A stretch of 64,000 nt of DNA from Siphonodentalium dalli (Eukaryota; Mollusca; Scaphopoda; Gadilida; Siphonodentaliidae). This document shows positions 47,501-58,940 of the stretch, in pieces. Position numbers and translations under genes: made by a program. The notes under the pieces were generated by a model. The model was given only the letters and a program-made list of their open reading frames with translations. It made no database searches and was not told the DNA's origin. The DNA is taken from assembly GCA_032622095.1 (NCBI GenBank), contig CP136066.1, forward strand, positions 52,170,609-52,234,608, given 5' to 3'. Within the stretch, counting starts at the first letter, position 1, and every line of letters begins with the position of its first letter.

Positions 47501-48357
47501 GAAGAGATGAGAGGGGGCAATGTGATCGGGTATATAGTGCAAGAGTATGTGATGAGATGAGAGGGGGCAATGTGATCGGGTATATAGGGCAAGAGTATGT
47601 GAAGAGATGAGAGGGGGCAACGTGATCGGGTATATAGGGCAAGAGTATGTGGTGAGATGAGAGGGGGCAATGTGATCGGGTATATAGGGCAAGAGTATGT
47701 GATGAGATGAGAGGGGGCAATGTGATCGGGTATATAGGGCAAGAGTATGTGAAGAGATGAGAGGGGGCAATGTGGTCGGGTATATAGGGCAAGAGTATGT
47801 GAAGAGATGAGAGGGGGCAATATGATCGGGTATATAGGGCAAGAGTATGTGAAGAGATGAGAAGGGGGCAATGTGATCGGGTATATAGGGCAAGAGTATG
47901 TGAAGAGATGAGAGGGGGCAATATGATCGGGTATATAGGGCAAGAGTATGTGATGAGATGAGAGGGGGCAATGTGATCGGGTATATAGGGCAAGAGTATG
48001 TGATGAGATGAGAGGGGGCAATGTGATCGGGTATATAGGGCAAGAGTATGTGAAGAGATGAGAGGGGGCAATGTGATCGGGTATATAGGGCAAGAGTATG
48101 TGATGAGATGAGAAGGGGGCAATGTGATCGGGTATATAGGGCAAGAGTATGTGAAGAGATGAGAGGGGGCAATATGATCGGGTATATAGGGCAAGAGTAT
48201 GTGAAGAGATGAGAGGGGGGCAATGTGATCGGGTATATAGGGCAAGAGAATAACAATACTGACCTCCTCCTCCGACATTTGGGGTTGGTCCGATTATTGC
48301 AAGCGCTGGTGGCGCAAGGACAGCAATTAAGAAGACGACGACCAATAACTTGTGCAT
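35596..48357 (-). CDS. Two-exon small secreted hydrophobic peptide gene (right copy)
   Basis: Same gene as at 8172-14045 on the other arm. Exon 1 is 48357-48264 and exon 2 is 35738-35596, with the same GTCAGT donor, TTTCAG acceptor and phase. It also encodes 78 residues. The only change I see in exon 2 is GSLFGN in place of GSFLGN. Both copies are therefore intact. The intron is about 12.5 kb here against 5.6 kb in the left arm, because the 50-bp minisatellite has grown to about 77 units and a Helitron-type insertion (36850-40519) lies inside it. The long frames through the intronic array (up to 1292 codons) are artefacts of the repeat. Confidence 0.7.
36850..40519 (+). mobile_element. Helitron-type insertion made of five concatenated units, right-arm-specific
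   Basis: The empty site in the left arm is between 12798 and 12799 (an AT dinucleotide). The filled site reads GATCA, then TCTTCTATACTATATATTTT at the start, and ends ACCTTCTAG before TATATTATATAG. Insertion between A and T, a 5' TC, a 3' CTRR end (CTAG) and a hairpin just before it (CCCGGACGAAGTCGGG) are Helitron features, with no target duplication. Inside, CTAG followed by T and an AT-rich start (ATATATTTTG) recurs at 37946, 38670, 38990 and 39724. This divides the block into units 36850-37949, 37950-38673, 38674-38993, 38994-39727 and 39728-40519. No Rep/helicase coding was seen, so it is non-autonomous. Confidence 0.72.
39240..39655 (+). repeat. Diverged tandem repeat inside Helitron-type unit 4
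   Basis: About four copies of a 115-120-bp unit containing TTCGCGCATGCGCA, GAAACGGGTGGAGC and ATCGACTTGAAATTTGGTATG. Related copies lie in unit 2 (38480-38640). Copies shorten towards the end. Confidence 0.75.
41695..42150. mobile_element. TTAA foldback element, family A (right)
   Basis: Mirror of 11005-11456, with TTAA at 41691-41694 and 42151-42154. The terminus reads AGGTACTCAATCAGATTAGA, which confirms the family end sequence. Confidence 0.75.
42890..43450. mobile_element. Foldback element with about 170-bp arms (right)
   Basis: Mirror of the element at 9790-10345, at the same place in the intron of the small-peptide gene. Shared by both arms. Confidence 0.75.
44365..48250 (-). repeat. 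50-bp intronic minisatellite, about 77 copies (right)
   Basis: Mirror of 8278-8925, about six times longer. Single-base and one-unit variants recur in the same order at about 45.2-45.9 kb and 46.2-46.9 kb. Examples are GGGTACATAG, TGTGACCGGG, AGAAGGGGTAATG, TATATATGGC, GGGCTAGAG and ACAACGTGGTC. A block of roughly 0.95-1.04 kb was therefore duplicated inside the array. Units of 40 bp (GATGAGAGGGGG without the second GATGA) and 51 bp also recur. Confidence 0.93.
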
Positions 48358-48464
48358 CTGCGAAAAACCAAGGGAAAAAGAGGACATGGGCTGTCAATAT
48401 TTATTTGGAAATTGGCTACATAAAATCAGAACTAATTACAACCGACGCAAGTACGAAATGGCAT

Positions 48465-48625
48465 TAGGGCCATCGGAAACACCACCACACCCCCAAATAT
48501 ATACAAATACACAACTCATTAGGGCTATCCGAAACACCACCACACCCCCCAAATATATACAAATACACAACTCATTAGGGATATCCGAAACACCACCACA
48601 TCCCCAAATGTATACAAATACACAA
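48465..48625 (-). repeat. 55-bp tandem repeat, 3 copies (right)
   Basis: Mirror of 7905-8065 with the same copy number. It lies just upstream of the right-arm copy of the small-peptide gene. Confidence 0.85.
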
Positions 48626-48994
48626 CTCGTTATATATAACGAATTGCAACTCGTCATAACGACTTTTTCAACGGTTTCGGATGGCCCCATTCGTAATACC
48701 CAACATGTTCCCCGAACGAGTCCATGATATGTCTTTAAATAAATTTGAGTCACAGAAACCAGTCGACAGGAACTTCTGTCAATATAGGACATACAATGTT
48801 ATTGCAACTATTTTAGAGTATTACACAGTTTTTGTTATTGTAAATCTATCTTTTATGTCACTTTTAGGTTAATATATGTGGAAAACGAACTGTTTCTCAA
48901 ATGTGATTTTGTAATGATTAAAACGTGTCTTGGAAATCAATCTCATAGAAATGTTGTTGTTGATGAAAGTGCTGTCGAATAGAGATAGAAATCC

Positions 48995-51900
48995 AAAATC
49001 CTCTAAAACATCGTAACGATATGGCTGCGTTAACACCGAACTCACTAAGACATCGTAACTATATAAGGGATAGAACATCTAAAACCCTCTAAAACATCGT
49101 AACTATATGGCTGCGTTAACACTGAACCCTATAAAACATCGTAACTATATGGCTGCGTTAACAATGGACCCTCTAAAACATCGTAACTATATAAGGGATA
49201 GAACATCTAAAATCCTCTAAAACATCGTAACTATATGGCTGCGTTAACACCGAACTATCTAAAACATCGTAACTATATGGCTGCGTTAACACCGAACTCT
49301 CTAAAACATCGTAACTATATGGCTGCGTTAACACCGAACTCTCTAAAACATCGTAACTATATGGCTGCGTTAACACTGAACCCTCTAAAAACATCGTAAC
49401 TATATAACTGATATAACATCTAACACCATCTAAAACATCGTAACTATATAAAGGATAGAACATCTAAAACCCTCTAAAACATCGTAACTATATGGCTGCG
49501 TTAACACTGAACTCTCTAAAACATCATAACTATATGGCTGCGTTAACACTGAACTCTCTAAAACATCGTAACTATAGGGCTGCGTTAACACTGGACCCTC
49601 TAAAACATCGTAACTATATAAGGGATAGAACATCTAAAAACCCCTAAAACATCGTAACTATATGGCTGCGTTAACACTGGACCCTCTAAAACATCGTAAC
49701 TATATAAGGGATAGAACATCTAAAAACCCCTAAAACATCGTAACTATATGGCTGCGTTAACATCGAACTCTCTAAAACATCGTAACTATATGGCTGCGTT
49801 AACACTGAACTCTCTAAATCATCGTAACTATATGGCTGCGTTAACACTGAACCCTCTAAAACATCGTAACTATATAAGGGATAGAAAATCTAAAACCTTC
49901 TAAGACATCGTAACTGTATAAGGGATAGAACATATAAAACCCTCCGAAACATCGTAACTATATGGCTGGGTTAACACCGAACTCTCCAAAACATCGTAAC
50001 GATATGGCTGCGTTAACACTGAACCCTCTAAAACATCGTAACTGTATAAGGGATAGAACATCTAAAACCCTCTAAAACATCGTAACTATATAAGGGATAG
50101 AACATCTAAAACCCTCTAAAACATCGTAACTATATAAGGGATAGAACATCTAAAACATCGTAACTATATGGCTGCGTTAACACCGAACCCTCTAATGCAT
50201 CGTAACTATATGGCTGCGTTAACACCGAACCATCTAAAACATCGTAACTATATGTTTTATGGTGCCCACATTCATAGTGAGCAATGGGGGATGCCGCAGT
50301 GTCCTGGGCCCACAAAAAGGTACCCTGCCTTGCTCACCGGAAGCTGTATTATGCTAATGATGAACAGATAGTCTGCCGTAGGAGCAGTTTTAGCCAGTCA
50401 AAAGTAAAAAGGCAGAAATAAAAGATAAAATTATAGAGCACCCTGGAAGTCAGTCAAATATCTTTTAATTATCAATATTGTATTTAGGTTGAATTATTTG
50501 TTACTATTGTTATGTAACAATCATAGTATTCACTATGGTTATAATTGAATGCATTTATAAAAAGTTAACTTAAAATTGTCGTAGGTAATTATAAAAAATT
50601 GTTAGTATGCATACCTTTAAATTATAACCAAAGTTGGTCAACAAGCCTATATATAGGTCAAAAGTAAAGTCAATAATATGTTGTAGGTATAATAATGAGG
50701 TATTTGGTTTTAATTTATACACAAAGTATAGTCTGATAATAATGGGTCTATAGTCTGCTTTTTGATCGAATTGTTTTGAATTACATTTATACATATATGT
50801 TTTATATTTATTAAAATAAAACTTCCCTCAAAACCTTCTTAATGAGATTCCGTGGATTATCAATTATGTGCAGTGAGTATCAAACCCTATATAATTATGA
50901 ATAAATCTAATTATTTTATTAATATTATAATAGTGTATAATATAGTTTTTAATATTATAATAGTGTATAATATAGAACATATAAAACCCTCCAAAACATC
51001 GTAACTATATGGCTGCGTTAACACCGAACTCTCCAAAACATCGTAACGATATGGCTGCGTTAACACTGAACCCTCTAAAACATCGTAACTGTATAAGGGA
51101 TAGAACATCTAAAACCCTCTAAAACATCGTAACTATATAAGGGATAGAACATCTAAAACCCTCTAAAACATCGTAACTATATAAGGGATAGAACATCTAA
51201 AACATCGTAACTATATGGCTGCGTTAACACCGAACCCTCTAATGCATCGTAACTATATGGCTGCGTTAACACCGAACCATCTAAAACATCGTAACTATAT
51301 GGCTGCGTTAACACCGAACCCTCTAATACATCGTAACTATATGGCTGCGTTAACACCGAACCATCTAAAACATCGTAACTATATGGCTGCGTTAACACCG
51401 AACCATCTAAAACATCGTAACTATATGGCTGCGTTAACACCGAACCCTCTAATACATCGTAACTATATGGCTGCGTTAACACCGAACCATCTAAAACATC
51501 GTAACTATATGGCTGCGTTAACACCGAACCATCTAAAACATCGTAACTATATGGCTGCGTTAACACCGAACCCTCTAATACATCGTAACTATATGGCTGC
51601 GTTAACACCGAACCATCTAAAACATCGTAACTATATGGCTGCGTTAACTAAAACATCGTAACTATATGGCTGCGTTAACACCGAACCCTCTAATACATCG
51701 TAACTATATGGCTGCGTTAACACCGAACCCTCTAAAACATCGTAAATATGTGGCTGCGTTAACACCGAACCCTCTAAAACATCGTAACTATATGGCTGCG
51801 TTAACACCGAACCCTCTAATGCATCGTAACTATATGGCTGCGTTAACACCGAACCATCTAAAACATCGTAACTATATGGCTGCGTTAACACCGAACCCTC

Positions 51901-53230
51901 TAATACATCGTAACTATATGGCTGCGTTAACACCGAACCCTCTAATACATCGTAACTATATGGCTGCGTTAACACCGAACCATCTAAAACATCGTAACTG
52001 CGTTAACACCGAACCCTCTAATGCATCGTAACTATATGGCTGCGTTAACACCGAACCATCTAAAACATCGTAACTATATGGCTGCGTTAACACCGAACCC
52101 TCTAATACATCGTAACTATATGGCTGCGTTAACACCGAACCATCTAAAACATCGTAACTATATGGCTGCGTTAACACCGAACCATCTAAAACATCGTAAC
52201 TATATGGCTGCGTTACAACCGAACCCTCTAATACATCGTAACTATATGGCTGCGTTAACACCGAACCATCTAAAACATCGTAAATTAATGGCTGCGTTAA
52301 CACCGAACCATCTAAAACATCGTAACTATATGGCTGCGTTAACACCGAACCCTCTAATACATCGTAACTATATGGCTGCGTTAACACCGAACCCTCTAAA
52401 ACATCGTAACTATGTGGCTGCGTTAACACCGAACACTCTAAAACATCGTAACTATATGGATGCGTTAACACTGATCCCTCTAAAACATCGAAGCTATATC
52501 GCTGCGTTAACACCGAACCATCTAAAACATCGTAACTATATGGCTGCGTTAACACCGAACCCTCTAAAACATCATAACTATATGGCTGCGTTAACACCGA
52601 ACCCTCTAAAACATCGTAACTATATGGCTGCGTTAACACCGAACCCTCTAAAAACATCGTAACTATATAAGTGATAGAACATCTAAAACGCTCTGAAACA
52701 TCGTAACTATATGGCTGCGCACCGAACTCTCTAAAACATCGTAACTATATGGCTGCGCACCGAACTCTCTAAAACATCGTAACTATATGGCTGCGCACCG
52801 AACTCTCTAAAACATCGTAACTATATGGCTGCGCACCGAACTCTCTAAAACATCGAAACTATATGGCTGCGCACCGAACTCTCTAAAACATCGTAACTAT
52901 ATGGCTGCGCACCGAACTCTCTAAAACATCGTAACTATATGGCTGCATAAACACTGAACTCTCTAAAACATCGTAACTATATGGCTGCGTATAAACACTG
53001 AACTCTCTAAAACATCGTAACTATATGGCTGCGTTAACACTGAACTCTCTAAAACATCGAACCTATATGGCTGCGTTCACACTGTATAAAACCCTCTTAA
53101 AAAAAATCTAAATTATATTGCTAAAACTAAAACCCTCTATATTATATGGCTGCGTTCACACTATATTAAACCCTCTAAAAATCTAAATTATATTGCTAAA
53201 ACTAAAACCCTCTAAAACATCGAAACTATA
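48995..53230 (-). repeat. 42-bp minisatellite block (right, expanded)
   Basis: Mirror of 4850-7530, about 1.5 kb longer. A long run of regular units (51210-52660) often alternates TCTAATACATCG and TCTAAAACATCG, giving two- and three-unit higher-order patterns. The block is interrupted at about 50253-50985 by unrelated sequence. Array DNA just before that insert (about 49975-50250) is repeated after it (about 51022-51297), 1047 bp away. Confidence 0.92.
50253..50985. other. Foreign segment inside right 42-bp array
   Basis: About 730 bp of non-array DNA with no counterpart in the left arm. It starts near TTTTATGGTGCCCACATTC and is AT-rich after 50400. No TIR or coding frame was recognised; a 74-codon frame (50570-50794 minus) is not informative. 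Duplicated array DNA flanks it, so the insert may have arrived with a segmental duplication. Confidence 0.6.
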
Positions 53231-54198
53231 TGCATGGCTGCGTTTACACTCTGGCACGGTTGCCTGGTATTTTTTTGTTAAGCCATATGGTGCCAGTCTA
53301 TGAACGACAACATGCCACTATAAAATGAATCTTTACCAAATCTAAAGACCTGAGAAGTAAAATATCTGCAGTTCCATCCGAAACGGCGCTTTTCCTTCCA
53401 ATACATGTATGATTGACTCTTGAAGATATAAGTAACTAATTTACAACGTTCAGGGAAGAAATAACCCTTCCAAGAGGGGAACTTCTTGAATTTTTCGAAA
53501 ACCCTGCATTCTCTTATATATGTGAGTCTCCCATATATAAGAGAATACATTGGCATAACAATATTTACTTTGACCTTGTAAGCCAGTGTATACTCTTATA
53601 TACACGAGGCTCCCTATGGCAGACTCGCATATATAAGAGAACGAACTGGCACAGAATATTTGATGCTGTACCAGCGCAGCCCCCGTTATGAACCCCGTGG
53701 AAGGGTTAAATCATTCAAAGGGACACAATTATAAAAAAAAATAAATAAAACATCATCACCACGAAGAACATGAAGAAATTTATAAACCTTGTTATAATAT
53801 TAATTAATATTTACAAAGCCCATGTGTCTTTTACTCAATCCTGTCCCACCAATTGGGTCACGCGTTACATATCCCAATATAACACACCGTACCACGAACA
53901 GCCGCCACCCCTTATTGACCTAGATAATTAACAGCAATTTATAGAATTAATAAGTGTTTTTCAAAGTGCGCTGCCAGACTATTATCCATCGATTATTCAC
54001 AGGTGGAATATTTGACTAACTTACAATGAAGCATTGTGTAATATCGAAACTTCTGATGTTTTCAGAAAAAAATCAGCTCAGTTTATAGATATTAAGAATA
54101 AAAAAATACTATATATATAGGAAATGAAATTTTACAGACTTTTATGAAATTGTTCTTATTTCACATGAACCCACTTCGAGGACCTTGTTTACCTTTAA

Positions 54199-54483
54199 CC
54201 CTCTCAGTGCCAAGTCCGATTTTTGTATCAACCCATATTTCCTCGATCATTTTTCAAATTTATTGATTGTAATACTGTGATACATTGATGGAAAGAGCCC
54301 TAAGAGCTCTTTCCGTCTATGTATCACATTATTATAATCAATAAATTTGAAAAATGATCAAGGAAATATTGGTACCTAAGAGCTCTTTCCATCAATGTAT
54401 CACATTATTATAATCAATAAATTTGAAAAAAGATCAAGGAAATATGGGTTGAGTAACAACAATCGGACTTGGCACTGAAAGGG
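54199..54483. mobile_element. TTAA-flanked foldback element (right copy)
   Basis: Mirror of 3611-3895, again flanked by TTAA at 54195-54198 and 54484-54487. It is present in both arms at the same site, so it predates their divergence. Confidence 0.75.
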
Positions 54484-54991
54484 TTAAACCCGACATCTTA
54501 CCTTGTATTCCTAGTAATTATCCTATATTGTAAGGCGAAGTTTATATTTGAATAATCACCTTATAATATATGTTATATTTTATATGGCTGGTGTATTGGT
54601 CACGTGGTATGGATGGCATCTGTTGACCCCGGGGTCTCAACGACATATATTTATATAGGTGCAAACATATTAATTTTGTGTCTTCTTCTGTCTAAAGCAA
54701 TTAACAACCTGATTGCATCCGCATCAATTTTGATTGATTGCTGCCAATATCGAAAACATTACCTTAACATTTACACCAAACATATTAAGTAGGTAATAGT
54801 GACGTTATACGCGGATAATTAAAACGCTGTCTGGTTTCTTTAATAGTTTGGGGATGGGACCCGGGGAATATGAAAGGAAAGAATTCTCTCTCATTCAAAC
54901 CAGGTGGAAAAATTTGTGTGGGACAATCATGTAATGGTTTATATTAACATGACATGGTGAGGATGAAGGTTTAAATAAAAAAAAAATTCTG

Positions 54992-55742
54992 TTACATCTT
55001 TTTCTTTTTAGGTCTTTCTGTTGTTGATGTTGTTGTTGGTCCTGCACGATTTTCTTTCATTTCTGCCGATGTTGCTTGTGCTTCTGGCTTTAGATTTTTG
55101 ACTTCGGCCATATCCCTCTGTGCCTGCCTGATAGATTCGTATATCTCCCCACGAGAGACGAATGAGCCTCTGTTGTTGTTAGTGTGATGGTGGTGGTGGA
55201 GGTGGAGATGGTAAAGTGTCCATCGCCACCTCGAAGTCTGCGGCAGGGCCGTCCGAGGTGACATCTCCGCTGGCCTCGGTGACGGTCGACGGCAGGGACA
55301 TCCGGGGTGATTTCGGCATCTCTGCTGGCTGGTGTATAATGTCGACGACGTCTTGGTCAGCTGCCAATTAAGTGGGCCGGGGAGGGGAGATGTGCGTCTT
55401 TCAGCCCGTCCATGTTTCCACTTGGCCCTCCTGCCATCGTCCCTTCTCATCTTGGAGAGGGTCTTCTTCTTCCTCCACTTCTTCTGTTCGTCGAGAACGC
55501 CATACGAGATGGTAAGTAGCTGGTGGCTTCCAGTGGCCGAGTTACCACCAGTAGAGGGCACGACCGGAGCAATATGGTATTCCACAGACACATGCAGGAT
55601 GCCTCCATTGACATGGTGAACGCGCACGCCAAAGTTGCACGACAATGTGTGAGAGGACTATGTGTGAGAGGACTATGTATGAGAGGACTATGTGTGAGAG
55701 GACTATGTATGAGAGGACTATGTATGAGAGGACATCCGACAT
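54992..55742 (-). pseudogene. Possible basic/proline-rich coding remnant (right, longer form)
   Basis: On the minus strand a 217-codon frame (55645-54992) has a lysine/arginine-rich part (KKWRKKKTLSKMRRDDGRR), a histidine run and the PKKKKM end. The overlapping frame 55367-55179 reads as an acidic/proline-rich stretch ending PSPPPPPPSH, which looks more protein-like, so a frameshift between true coding parts is possible. Upstream are six copies of a 15-bp repeat, against two in the left arm. The GC content is higher than in the surroundings. No domain was recognised; it could be a decayed gene, a transposon remnant or chance. Confidence 0.3.
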
Positions 55743-55861
55743 TCGATCTTGAAAACGGAAGGCAAATTAAACAAAGACGTTTCAGAAATGACCAACGTAA
55801 TAGTTACACTCGAAAAAATTGTCATCATTGCAACAAATCGTCGAACTCGTCATAACACCAA

Positions 55862-56755
55862 TTTTCTGTCATTTTAACACAAACATGTCACTTTTCTAAT
55901 GGTATACCAGTAGGAACGTTAGTCACATCATTTTAATACAAACATGTCACTTTTCTAATGGTATACCAGTAGGAACGTTAGTCACATCATTTTAATACAA
56001 ACATGTCACTTTTCTAATGGTATACCAGTAGGAACGTTAGTCACATCATTTTAATACAAACATGTCACTTTTCTAATGGTATACCAGTAGGAACGTTAGT
56101 CACATCATTTTAATACAAACATGTCACTTTTCTAATGGTATACCAGTAGGAACGTTAGTCACATCATTTTAATACAAACATGTCACTTTTCTAATGGTAT
56201 ACCAGTAGGAACGTTAGTCACATCATTTTAATACAAACATGTCACTTTTCTAATGGTATACCAGTAGGAACGTTAGTCACATCATTTTAATACAAACATG
56301 TCACTTTTCTAATGGTATACCAGTAGGGACGTTAGTCACATAATTTTAACACAAACATGTCACTTTCTAATGGTATACCAGTAGGAACGTTAGTCACATC
56401 ATTTTAATACAAACATGTCACTTTTCTAATGGTATACCAGTAGGGACGTTAGTCACATAATTTTAACACAAACATGTCACTTTCTAATGGTATACCAGTA
56501 GGAACGTTAGTCACATCATTTTAATACAAACATGTCACTTTTCTAATGGTATACCAGTAGGGACGTTAGTCACATAATTTTAACACAAACATGTCACTTT
56601 CTAATGGTATACCAGTAGGAACGTTAGTCACATCATTTTAATACAAACATGTCACTTTTCTAATGGTATACCAGTAGGGACGTTAGTCACATAATTTTAA
56701 CACAAACATGTCACTTTCTAATGGTATACCAGTAGGGACGTTAGTCACACCATTG
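55862..56755 (-). repeat. 59-bp minisatellite, about 15 copies (right)
   Basis: Mirror of 2096-2685 with roughly five extra units. In the part nearest 56750 two variants alternate: one with AGGAACG and TTTTAATAC, and one a base shorter with AGGGACG and TTTTAACAC. This is a two-unit higher-order repeat that the left arm lacks, which points to recent expansion by dimers. Confidence 0.9.
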
Positions 56756-57511
56756 TTGTACCGTCTGTTGGATGCTGATAACAATATTGAGTAATTGGCG
56801 AATACTGTTATTCTCTCTCGACTGTAGCTACATATATACAATAATACGTGGACGCTCTAACGTAATTATATGTGTGTCGAATTTCGAAAAAGACCCAATA
56901 CTTATATACTAAAGCGGAAAACTTGACACTTGATAAATAGCCAAAAGCAGTGTCCTATATCTGATTAACCAAATTGCACACTGAAGCGATAATTAAGTGA
57001 CGTGTTTTAAAATATCAAATGTGTACATATTGTAATCACCATATACTGTGATTTATATATATGACAGCTAAAGAAAACACACACAAAATAGACCGCAAAG
57101 CCAAAAACGAACACATAGATTTTAACGATAATTTAGATATTAAACTTAGTGTAAACATAATTTTAATTCCAAATCCAAAAAATAACATAATATACAGATG
57201 ACACATATATATAAAATAGAAGAGTTAGTGTACGGAAACGAGGACCAGACAACAAGCCCGGTACGGGGGCTTATATATATGAAGTCTTCTCCTCGTTGGC
57301 GACATGTCCCCTTCCCCAAGTGAGGGAGGGGTATCGATCGGACATTATTAATATTATTGAATAACAACGAACTTAAGGCAAAAATAAATAAAAATTGATA
57401 TACATGTATAACAATTAAAGCTAAAGCTAGATTACAATACCAAGACGCACTTTGCTCGAAATTCATGCCATGTGCAATGATGTAACGGATCCATGTTGAT
57501 TTCACGCACGT

Positions 57512-57948
57512 GCATTAACCCTGCTCGCGGGTAACGCGCTTTGTTTTTCCAGTATATACATTAACCCTGCTCGCGCTTTGTTTTTCCAGTATATACATTA
57601 ACCCTGCTCGCGCGGGTAACGCGCTTTGTTTTTCCAGTATATACATTAACCCTCCTCGCGCGGGTAACGCGCTTTGTTTTTCCAGTATATACATTAACCC
57701 TCCTCGCGCGGGTAACAGGCTTTGTTTTTCCAGTATATACATTAACCCTGCTCGCGCTTTGTTTTTCCAGTATATACATTAACCCTGCTCGCGCGGGTAA
57801 CGTGCTTTGTTTTTCCAGTATATACATTAACCCTGCTCGCGCTTTGTTTTTCCAGTATATACATTAACCCTGCTCGCGCTTTGTTTTTCCAGTATATACA
57901 TTAACCCTGCTCGCGGGTAACGCGCTTTGTTTTTCCAGTATATACATT
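57512..57948 (-). repeat. 35/45-bp minisatellite (right copy)
   Basis: Mirror of the array at 898-1332, with nearly the same number and order of long and short units. Unlike the 50-bp and 28-bp arrays, it has not changed much between arms. Confidence 0.9.
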
Positions 57949-58314
57949 TGCAATATACTAAAATCATCCACGATAATCAAGAATATCGCATGAGATTTCT
58001 GCCCAGATGCACGATTACAAACATACTGAATATGGCAAAGATTGGTATAAATCGAAACATCAGAATGAGACTCTTGGGTTGGGAGAAAAATGAACCATAA
58101 TGACCTGGGATTTGGGCATGGAAAAATCTCACACACGGGGCAAGATATTTGGTCCGGACACTCGACAAGCCACGTTACCGGCCCAAATATTTGGCCCCTC
58201 GGATGAGATTTTTACATCCCACATCGTGGGTCGTGGTGGATAATATTAATATATCCTATAAACTGTTAACCCCAAAAATTGTAAGTTTTTAAAAACCAAA
58301 TTCGGAAAAAAGTC

Positions 58315-58940
58315 TCACCAGTGGCCATCCCGAAGTGCCATATGAAGTTTATTGACAATTGGGTGTCGCGTGAAGGGTGTGTCAAAGGATTTAGTCATAC
58401 AAAGTGTAAAAGCCAAGATGGCGCAGGCGGTCACGGTTTTCAGCGACATTCGGAAACATTGGATGGCTCCAATCTGGTGGTCACCCAAAATAACCATATG
58501 AAGTTTGGTGACGATCGGATGAGGGATGTGGTCTCCAGGGTGTGCCAAAGGATTTAGCCATGCAAAGAGTAAAATCCAAGATGGCTGCATGCGGCCATAT
58601 TTTTCATCAGACATTTTTCAAATTAAATACCACCCATCTAGATGTGATCTTAAACATGCCCGTACATTTCCAAAACAATTCTCCATAAATACGGGCTGCA
58701 GGGTGTGCCGATCGATTCAAATTTTAAATCCAAGATGGCTGCAAGCGGCCATGTTTTTAACTAATTTTGGTAAAAAATCGATGGCTCCCATCTGGAGGTA
58801 ACCCCGAAGATCCATAAGAAGTAAGGTGACGATCGGAAGAGAGATGTGGCCTGTATAGGGTGTGCTAACGGAAATTTCTGACGGACGGACGGACGCACCC
58901 ATGGCAATTGCTCAAACTTGACTTCGTCAAGTTGAGCTAA
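58315..58940 (+). mobile_element. Helitron-like repeat with hairpin and CTAA end (right copy)
   Basis: The mirror of 1-540 continues here into TGACGGACGGACGGACG and a strong hairpin (ACTTGAC-TTC-GTCAAGT, 58915-58933), followed by GAG and CTAA (58937-58940). Hairpin plus CTRR a few bases later is the 3' end pattern of Helitrons. Frames at 58321-58557 and 58526-58801 run through repeat units and are not genes. Confidence 0.5.

Larger units (their letters stand above)
26824..58844 (-). repeat. Right arm of giant inverted repeat
   Basis: Reverse complement of the left arm, about 7.1 kb longer. The extra length comes mainly from the expanded 50-bp array (44.36-48.25 kb), the larger 42-bp array (49.0-53.2 kb), the Helitron-type insertion (36850-40519) and smaller insertions at 31.6-32.2, 32.3-32.8 and 33.9-34.3 kb. 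One segment (about 27775-28739) lies in the same orientation as in the left arm, so it is inverted relative to the rest. By eye, single-base differences between arms are at the level of one to a few per cent. Confidence 0.95.

Noticed and set aside
44319-48397. Very long open frames (716, 893 and 1292 codons) that look like a repetitive secreted protein
   Set aside because: They run through the 50-bp minisatellite, which is stop-free in all three frames of one strand, so the frames are automatic. The array lies in the intron after a good splice donor, and its length differs six-fold between arms.
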